64,000 nucleotides of DNA from Nelumbo lutea (lineage: Eukaryota; Streptophyta; Magnoliopsida; Proteales; Nelumbonaceae), in NCBI GenBank assembly GCA_022828595.1, contig JAKGHH010000002.1, positions 111,798,855-111,862,854 on the forward strand. The letters run 5' to 3'. Below are positions 48,701-57,700 of the stretch, piece after piece (the first letter of the stretch is position 1; each line of letters opens with the position of its first letter). The translations under genes were made by a program, and so were the position numbers. The notes under the pieces were generated by a model. It did not search any database. It saw nothing but the letters and a program-made list of their open reading frames with translations, and was not told the origin of the DNA.

Positions 48701-51700
48701 CTAGAGCCCTGAAACTGCCAAAATATGTTGAATGTTGAATCATCCTACTTCTCTCTGCTTTAACTTTGATGTCTTCATGGCTAACATTGCATTTTAAGTT
48801 TGGCCCAAGGTTCATCTGAGCTTTTAGCTCCAAGTTCCATTGTTGTTGAAAGGAGAAATGGCGCAATTTTGATTTTTGAATGGTAGAGCTGCACAAACGA
48901 GCAAAGCGAGAGGCAGAGAACTAGTAGAAAGCAAAAACTTAATTTTCTTGTTCAGGAAGTTACAAGGGAGTATTATAACATAAGTTGGTGACAATATTTT
49001 AGATACGTGGAGTAGCAGTACTATATTCCACCTAATGGCCATGATTACCACTTTGACCCCACTTGAAATTCTTTTCAAATATAAGTTAAATCTTAGTTTT
49101 TTATTGTATAATTAGTTAATCGATTGAACTATCAGAATCATTTGCACTTTTTACGAGTTTAAAATTTGCTTGAACTCACTCTATCATGTAACTTTGAAGA
49201 TTCAGAACAACATAATAATTTAAAAGGGTCTACCCATACATCTTTTATCATTACTTAAATACATTCTTTATTTTTGCATATTTCACATTTTTTTATAAGC
49301 TTGCAAATTTCACAATGTTTCCACTTTCCATCATGTCTATAGTTTTTGCAATATTTCCATGACGTTTCCAACATTTCCGACATGTTTCCTATATTTGGAT
49401 GATCAACATTTCCACCAACACCGACATTTTAAACTTTGTGCATATTGGTCTGCATGAAACATTGGGATTGTAAAGTTGACAAGCGAAATTTCTATGATGT
49501 TTTTTTTTTTGAAAAGTAAAAAAGAAAATTTCATTAAAAGAAAAAAAGGAACAGATTACAAAACATCAATAGGGCGTTAAGATAACACCCAACCAACAAA
49601 ACAATAGAGAAAACCAATGATTACAAATCAGGGAGAGAGCAAAAGAGAGCCCCCCAACCAAGAGAATCTTAATCTTCTACTTCAAACACTTCATTGTGCC
49701 CATCTCCATCCTCATTCCACGCCTTTCCTCCTTCGCCAAAAATGGTCTTCTTTAGTCTCTCTTCTCTCTTGCTAACATGCCTATCTACCAAACTCTCAAT
49801 CTCTGCCTATCCCCCTTTACCCACAACCTGGCAGAGAAAGACCCACTTAGAATCATCTTGCGTTCTCAATCTTCCACGGACTCCTTTTGCTCTGACTATG
49901 ACCTTGTCACCAAGCCATCCGTAGAAACTAAGGGCCAATGAAGCTCCTCCCCCTCTAAAGCTTGAGACTCGACTTCCCAGTTCTCATCAATCTTCTTTTT
50001 TAAACCTTTTTTTATTGGAAACGGTAACTTCATTAATACAACTTAAGAATAAACTTCCAGAGTTAAGTAAAGCTGTCAACCCCTAAACAGGTTTTGAGCC
50101 CCCAGTTATCTTTCTTACAAAACTGCCCAGAACATTCTCTCCCTCACGGTCCCTTGTTTAGCCAACGTGTCAGCTAAACCATTAGCTGATCTCCATGTCC
50201 ATTTGAAGCATGCACCAATCACCCTTGTTGTGTTGAGGATTTCCCTTATGGGCTGTCTATAAATACAGGATCCCAACTTACCAGATTGCAGCCACTCAAT
50301 CAACAATCTTCTTTTTTAAACCTTTGACCATAGATCCTCTTGTCTTATAAACTTTCTTAAACTTGTTTGTAGGATCAGCATCAATCAAACTGGCTTTTAA
50401 TCTTAAAAATACTTTTGAAATATGAACAGTTTAAAATTTGATTCTCTAGCTTGCTTTGCCACCTCTGACGCATCTTCATCCCCTTCCTTGTTCACCAGTT
50501 TCCTTCAACCTAAGTCTGCTCCAAGTCTACCAACTGGGACTTCAATTCTTAAGAGGTTGTCACTAACATCAGAAAGGCTGCTCTCTCCTTTGCCCGCTGC
50601 CTCTTCTAGATTGCATTCTTCTGCACTCCTGACTTCACCTCCTTCAACTCCCCCCCCCCTTTCCTTTCCTCCCTTTTTTAACACACCCTTCCCCTCTTAC
50701 ATCTTCCTACTCTCCTTCCCCTGAGCTTGCTTTCCTTCCTTTTCTCCTTAAAGTCAAACCATACCAAGATCAGCTGAAACCAGTCTATTCACTTGCAGCA
50801 GTTCAGAGGGAACCCCATACATAATGTAAAAATGAAACTAAATTCACTTTTTCAATTTATGTATAAATTTTACTGCATGCCCTTTCTATGTGTACTTTTT
50901 TTTATAAGTGATAGAAGGAGATTTTATTAAAAGACCATCAGAATTGAGTTATACAAAGATTTCCCAAGGGGAGGTGTGAGATGAAGCCACCCAAACAGCA
51001 CCCCATTACAACTAAGCCCAAAACAGGTGATCACCCTTTGCTTAGCTAAATAATAATCTATACCATTAGCCGACCTCCTTTCCCATTGAATTCTTACTAT
51101 CATATTATGTCAGCCATTTGAATCTTTTCATTACATCCCTATATGCCCCACAACAGAATCTGAATTCCTAAGCCAACCAATTATCAGCTTAGAATCCCCA
51201 CGTCACCCACACCAATAGGACCTGAAAACAGAGCCACTATATTGCCAGATGCATTCCTAAAAACACCCCCAATTCCTGAAGGTCCTGGGTTCCCCAAACT
51301 GCTACCATCAACGTTAAGCTTAATGAAGCCCTCTTCAGGAGGTACCCAAGTTTTAACCAACTTAACTTTTAGTTCTGAACTCCTTGCTACAGTTTTTTAG
51401 CAAACTCCTTGCTACAGTTCCCCAATTCCTCCAAATATCGTCATGGGAAAACAAGGAAAAAGTACTTTCTATGTGTACTCATTAATAAGAAGTTAGAAGT
51501 AGGCAAAAGAATCTATCTTCTCTCTGAACCGTAAACAAGAGAGACTGTGTTCTGTTATTGTTTTGGAATGATAGAATACTGATGTATTTCATTCTATTGC
51601 CAATTGGCATATTTATACAGTAAGTTGTTGCAATAAATAGAAAGAAGAAAAAAATAGAAAGAAAAGAAAATAGAAAGTAGAAAAATAGAAAGTACAAGAA

Positions 51701-54700
51701 TAGAAATAAAGAAATAGAAAGAAAAACTTTCTAAATCAATCCTTCCACAATCCTAGGAATATATACAATTCTATTTTTACACAACTACCAAATATAGATC
51801 TGCAATAGTAAACCCACGTTTTCCAACACTCCCCCTCAAGCTGGTGAATAGAAATCCTCCATTCCCAGCTTGGCTATAATTCTTCGAAAGTCTGTACTAT
51901 TGAGCTCTTTAGTAAGTACATCGGCCTGTTGTCCTTTTGTAGACACATAGGGAGTGCAAATCAACTTGTTGTCTAGTTTCTCTTTTATAAAGTGTTGGTC
52001 AATTTCGATGTGCTTCGTCATGTCATGTTGAACAGGATTGTGAGCAATATTGATGGCTGACTTGTTATCACAATAAAGTTTCATAGGCTCTTCTCGTGGA
52101 ATCTTCAGATCTTCTAAAATTATCTTCAACCAGAGTAATTCACACACTCCTTGTGCCATAGCCCTGAATTCTGCCTCTACACTTGACCGAGCCACATCAT
52201 TTTGCTTCTTACTCCTCCAAGTGACTAAGTTCCCTCCCAAGAAGGTACAGTAACCGGAAGTGGATCGTCTATCTACAGGAGATCCTGCATAATCGACATC
52301 TGTATATGCTTCAAGAGCCAGTCCTCCATTTCTTCTGCATAAAATTCCTTTTCCTGGATTGGCTTTCAAATAGTGCAGAATTCGATGAGCAGCCTGCAGA
52401 TGAACTTCTTTAGGATTATGCATAAACTGACTTATTACACTTACAACGTATGCAATATCTGATCGTTATGTGCAAGATAAATAAGTTTTCCAACCAGTCT
52501 TTGGAACATCTCATTGTCTACACTTGCATTCTCGTTGACTTCTCCAAGTTTATGATTGGGATCTATAGGCGTGGAAGCTAGTTTAGATGCCATATTTCTT
52601 GTTTCTCCCAAAAGATCAACAGCATACTTTTGTTGAGAGATAAAGATGCCTTGTTTAGAATGTGCAACTTCAATTCCGAGAAAATACTTTAGTCTCCCCA
52701 AGTCTTTTATCTCAAATTCTCTGGAAAGGCAGTTTTTCAATGCTTCCTTCTCCTTTTTATCATTCCCAGTAACGATTATATTGTCCACATAGACTAATAG
52801 TGCAGTAACTCCCCCTGAGGCTGTGTGTTTGATAAACAATGTGTGGTCACCTTGACTTTGCCTGTAACCTGTACTAAGCATCACCTTTGTAAACCTTCCA
52901 AACCATGCTCTCGGAGATTGTTTGAGGCCATATAGTGTTTTCTTCAACCTACAAACTTTGTTCCCCTTAATGCCTTCTCCAAAACCCGATGGAATGTCCA
53001 TGTATATCTCTTCTTCTAGATCACCATGGAGAAATGCATTCTTTACATCAAACTGTTGCAAATCCCAATTCTAGTTAGCAGCCAAAGACGGCAACACCCT
53101 TACTGTATTCATTTTAGCTACTGAGGCAAAAGTTTCCTGATAATCTACCCCATAAATCTGCGTATATCCCTTGGCTACCAGTCGTGCTTTGTACCTTTCT
53201 AATGACCCATCAGATTTGTACTTAATTGTGAACACCCATTTACAACCTACAGTCTTCTTGTTTCTTGGTAGATCCACAACTTCCCATGTGTTGTTCTTTT
53301 CAAGTGCCTCCATTTCCACTCTCATGGCTTTTCTCCACTCCTTATTAGAAAGTGCCTCGGCTAGAGTATTAAGAATTGGAATGGTGTTAAGGCTGGCTAG
53401 AAAACTTTTATGGGATTTAGAGAATCTTTGGAACGACACAGATTTGGCTAAAGGGTACAATGGGCGTTTGGTACATTCTCTGGTTCCTTTTCTCAATGCA
53501 ATAGATTGGTCATACTCAGACCGTGAAGGTGCAGATTCAGGTTCTGGATATCCCTCAGTTCCAGGATTAGGAGTTGAATCTTGGACTTGCACAAGTTGAG
53601 GATCTGGATTTCTTCTCCTAGAGTAAACCTGCATATACCTCACATCATCATGCACATCATTGGTGGGGTTAACAATGTCTGAATTTGGTTCAATGGTCGG
53701 GTTGTTTGACTCTTGTTGAGACTCGGGAATGTGGGGCTCAGAGGATTGTGACTCAAAGGGATGTGATTCTTGACAGTTGAATGATTGTAAGGAGGGTAAT
53801 ACATCTAAGGAGAGTAGATTCGAGGCCTTATCTTCCATTAATGAGGGCTCCCCCTGAAGATAAGGTTGAGTTTAAAAGGATTGTCCCTCCTCAAATGTGA
53901 CATCGATGGAGGTGTAGAATTTTCTGGTGGCTGGATGATAACATTTATAACCTTTCTGAGTTGGGGAATATCCCAAGAAGACACTTGATTGCTCGTGGAT
54001 CCAATTTTCCCATATTATGGACATGAACAAAGGCAGTGTAGCCAAAAATTCTTGGTGTGAGATTATTTGAGGTTCGAATATCAGGGTAGAATTGAGAAAG
54101 GACTTGTATTGGACTTCGGTTGTCAAGAACTTTAGATGGTAGTCTGTTTATGGTGTATGCAGCAGTAAGGACAGCTTCCCCTCAATATTGTTTTGGCACC
54201 CGGTTTTGAAAGAGAAAGGCTCGGGTGGTTTGCAAAAGATGGCCATCTTTCCTCTCAGCTATCCCATTCTGTTGGGGAGTGTTAACACAGGAGGATTCAT
54301 GCACAATGCCTTCTTTCTGAAAAAATGGGGACAATTTCTGATTAAAATAATCTGTAGCATTATCAGATCGAAACCTTTTAATTCTCACACCAAACTGAGT
54401 TTGGACCATGTTATGAAAGTTGGTTCCCCTCAATATTGTTTTGGCACCCGGTTTTGAAAGAGAAAGGCTCGGGTGGTTTGCAAAAGATGGCCATTTTTCC
54501 TCTCAGCTATCCCATTCTGTTGGGGAGTGTTAACACAGGAGGATTCATGCACAATGCCTTCTTTCTGAAAAAATGGGGACAATTTCTGATTAAAATAATC
54601 TGTAGCATTATCAGATCGAAACCTTTTAATTCTCACACCAAACTGAATTTGGACCATGTTATGAAAGTTGGGAAGAATGGTACCCACATCAATAAAGGTG

Positions 54701-57700
54701 ACAAACCATCTAGAACCAGTAATGTTGGGAATTTGAGAAGGGCCCCATATATCCGAATGAATCAAATAAAAAGGAGTTGAAGATCTTTTATTGCTGATTG
54801 GGAAAGAAACCCTTTTGTTCTTAGCAAGTTCACAAACATCACAATGAAAGGTTTCAACATTAATTCCTTTAAACAAGGAAGGAAGCATTGTTTTTAAAAC
54901 AGCAAATGAAGGATGACCGAAATAGAAGTGATGACGCCAAATTAAATCTTTATTGGAGGTAGATAAGAATGACTCGTGTGTGACATGCATAACAGTGTGA
55001 GATGGTTTGTTGGTTGCTTCAAGGTAGTAGAGTCCATCCCTTTACATAGCAAGTCCAATCTTCTTCCCCGAAACCTGGTCCTGAAATACATAGTAAGATG
55101 GAAAGAACACAACATCGCAGTTCACATCCTGGGTGAGTTTATGTATAGAGATAAGGCTAGTGGAAAACTTAGGAACATGAAGCACATTTTTAATCAATAG
55201 AAATGGAGTAATTTGAATAATCCCAATCCCTGCCACTATGGTGAAAGAACCATCAGCAACAGAAATTTTTCTATTACTAAGACAGGGTGTATAGGTGAGA
55301 AAATGTAGTGAAAAGTGTGTCATGTGGTCAGTAGCTCCAGAATCAAGAATCCATGGAAAAACACTAGTCGAGGCATGTAATCCTAGAGATAAAGACTAAC
55401 CTAAGAGAGCAAGAGAGGTAGAACCACTTTCTGGTTTCAAGGGTTTCAGGAAGCTCCTTAGCCTTTCAAATTCTTCATCATTAAATGGTCCCTGACTTGA
55501 GTGTTCTTGCTGTAGGGTTGTGGAGACATTATGGGCTTGTTGAACTCCTTTTGAAACTCCTCGATTTCCCCATTCCTTGCTAGATGTGGGAGGTTTCCCA
55601 TGAAGTTTCCAGCACCGATCTTTTGTGTGTCAAGGCTTCTTGCAATAGGTGCACCAGAGGTTATCGTTAAAGTCATGGGTAGTTGTGTCACGAGCCAAGT
55701 TGTGATTGTTCTCACCCTTTGAACCATTGTAACTTCCTCCCCTTGCCACCATGGCTGAGCCTTCGGGATCTTTAGGCTCAAGCATGATTCCACGGCGGCT
55801 TTCCTCAGCTCTGACAAGAGCTATGACTTCATTCAATGGAGACACTTATTCTTTGCCAAGAATTTGTATTCAGACCTGATCAAATTCAGCATTCAATCAG
55901 ACCAAAAAATCATACACCCTATCTCTTTCAATAAAATTCTTCAAGATCACAGCATCATCAGGGCACTTTGTCTCAAGAACCCGATAATGATCAAGCTCAT
56001 GCCATAAATTTTGCAGCAGATTTGCATACTCTGTAACACTTCTGCTCCCTTGTTTGGCTGCCACTGTCTTCACTTTGACCTCATAAACACGAGCAACGTC
56101 ATGGGCTTTGGAATAGGTTTGTCGGACAGCATCCCAAATAGCCTTTGTAGAGAGAAGAAACATACAAGTATCACTGATCTCAGGTGTCATTGAACTTCAC
56201 AACCATGACATAATCATGGAGTCCTCTTCGTCCCAAGCATCAAAATTTGGCTCGCCCAACTTTGGCCTTGTTCCAAGAAGGTGACTAATTTTTCCTTTTC
56301 CCTTCAAATAGGTACGCACTAGTTGTGACCACTTCAAGTAGTTTTGGCCATTCAGTCTATATGTTGTCTGAATATTATGCAAATCACCAGTGTGAGGATG
56401 AGAATTTGTTGCTCCTTCATCGTTTTGGACAAGAGCACTTGTTGCAGTCATGTCGGACATTGTTAATGGAGGAAAAATAAGGCCAGCAGGAAAGGAGAAT
56501 AAAGAAGGGAAGAACTGACCAGAATAAAGGACAATAAAGGAACACCTCTGGTTACAGATCAACACTGAAGGCCAGAAGAGAAAAAACACGAAAAACTGGC
56601 AATGAAGGCCAAAAAAAATCTCAAGGTTGACAAACATAGAGCTCTGATACCATGTTTTGGAATGGTAGAATACTGATGTATTTCATTCTATTGTCAACCG
56701 ACATATTTATACAGTAAGTTGTTGCAATAAATAGAAAGAAGAAAAAAATAGAAAGAAAAGAAAATAGAAAGTAGAAAAATAGAAAGAAAAGAAAATAGAA
56801 AGTACAAGAATAGAAAGAAAGAAATAGAAAGAAAAACTTTCTAAATCAATCCTTCCACAATCCTAGGAATATATACAATTCTATTTTTACACAACTACCA
56901 AATATAGATCTGCACTAGTAACCCCACGTTTTCCAACAGTTATACTTGGCTGAAATTGTGATTTATTAAACAAAATAGGAAAACAAAACAATTAAGGAAT
57001 AGCAAGACAATTCATTATAAGAGGAGGAAAGATGTAGTCATGTAGATGCTTTCTTTAAATAACAAATTTCATTCTGCTCTCATGACTCCTGCACTCCTAC
57101 TAGTAAAAACTATTTTTTTTAAATCATCACTATTGTGCTGCCTAATATAAAATTAGGAAAGCTTTCTTTTGCAGGTCATTTCTTGGATGGATCTTGTGTT
57201 TCAACTATAAATAGTGATCAAAGAAGCTAATTTTATATTGAAGCAAAACTAAAATATATTTATGTGACATTTCTTTGAAATGCAAAGTTTTACATGGTCA
57301 GGGTTTAAGTTTTTTCCCAAGATTAAAAGGATACATACCAGTGTTTGAGTTGGTGAAGCTGCTATGGAAGTCTTCAAGGTTAAAACTGCACTAGCAGAAC
57401 CAACACCCTAGAAAACATAAAATGTTATTTGATGAAGTCGTCTCTATTTTTATAACATATCAAGGAAAATCATTACATTAAAAACAAGAGAGTTCAGCAC
57501 AAAAGGTTATGCATAAAACAAACACCAAACCTCAAGGCTGATTGATTACAACCATTGTTCACAATTTCAATAATGGGCATTTCACCATGCAAGGATGGGG
57601 AAATTTCAGGGATATTTTCGCTAATTCCATTGAGATATTTAAGAAAAAATTAAAAAGCAAGAAATTTTTATAAGAACATGGAATTGGTTAATGAACTTTC

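Larger units (their letters stand above)
45515..48900 (-). mobile_element. LINE-like element carrying ORF1 only, split by a solo LTR
   Basis: On the minus strand an ORF1 (48,583-47,655 and 45,893-45,668) is followed within a few hundred bases by a 3' tail ending at a T run (45,512-45,519). No endonuclease or RT is present. The solo LTR 45,899-47,654 lies in the middle and the ORF1 reading is continuous across it. This looks like an internally deleted, non-autonomous LINE derivative. The 5' border is approximate. Confidence 0.6.
51559..56938 (-). mobile_element. Ty1/copia LTR retrotransposon 3, nearly full-length, sense to NOT3
   Basis: The LTRs are at 51,559-51,828 and 56,653-56,938 (270 and 286 bp; ends TGTTGG/CCAACA on the minus strand) with an exact target duplication gttat at 51,554-51,558 and 56,939-56,943. 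The primer site is at 56,641-56,652 and the polypurine tract GAGGGGGAG lies beside the 3' LTR. The domain order gag, protease, integrase, RT, RNase H is complete. It is dead: nonsense changes in gag, a 248-bp tandem duplication in the integrase and YVDN in place of YVDD. Confidence 0.96.

Noticed and set aside
49694..50724. Plus-strand Ser/Pro/Leu-rich ORFs that might look like signal peptides or proline-rich proteins
   Set aside because: They arise from pyrimidine-rich antisense LINE-like sequence, and one is cut by a later LINE insertion.
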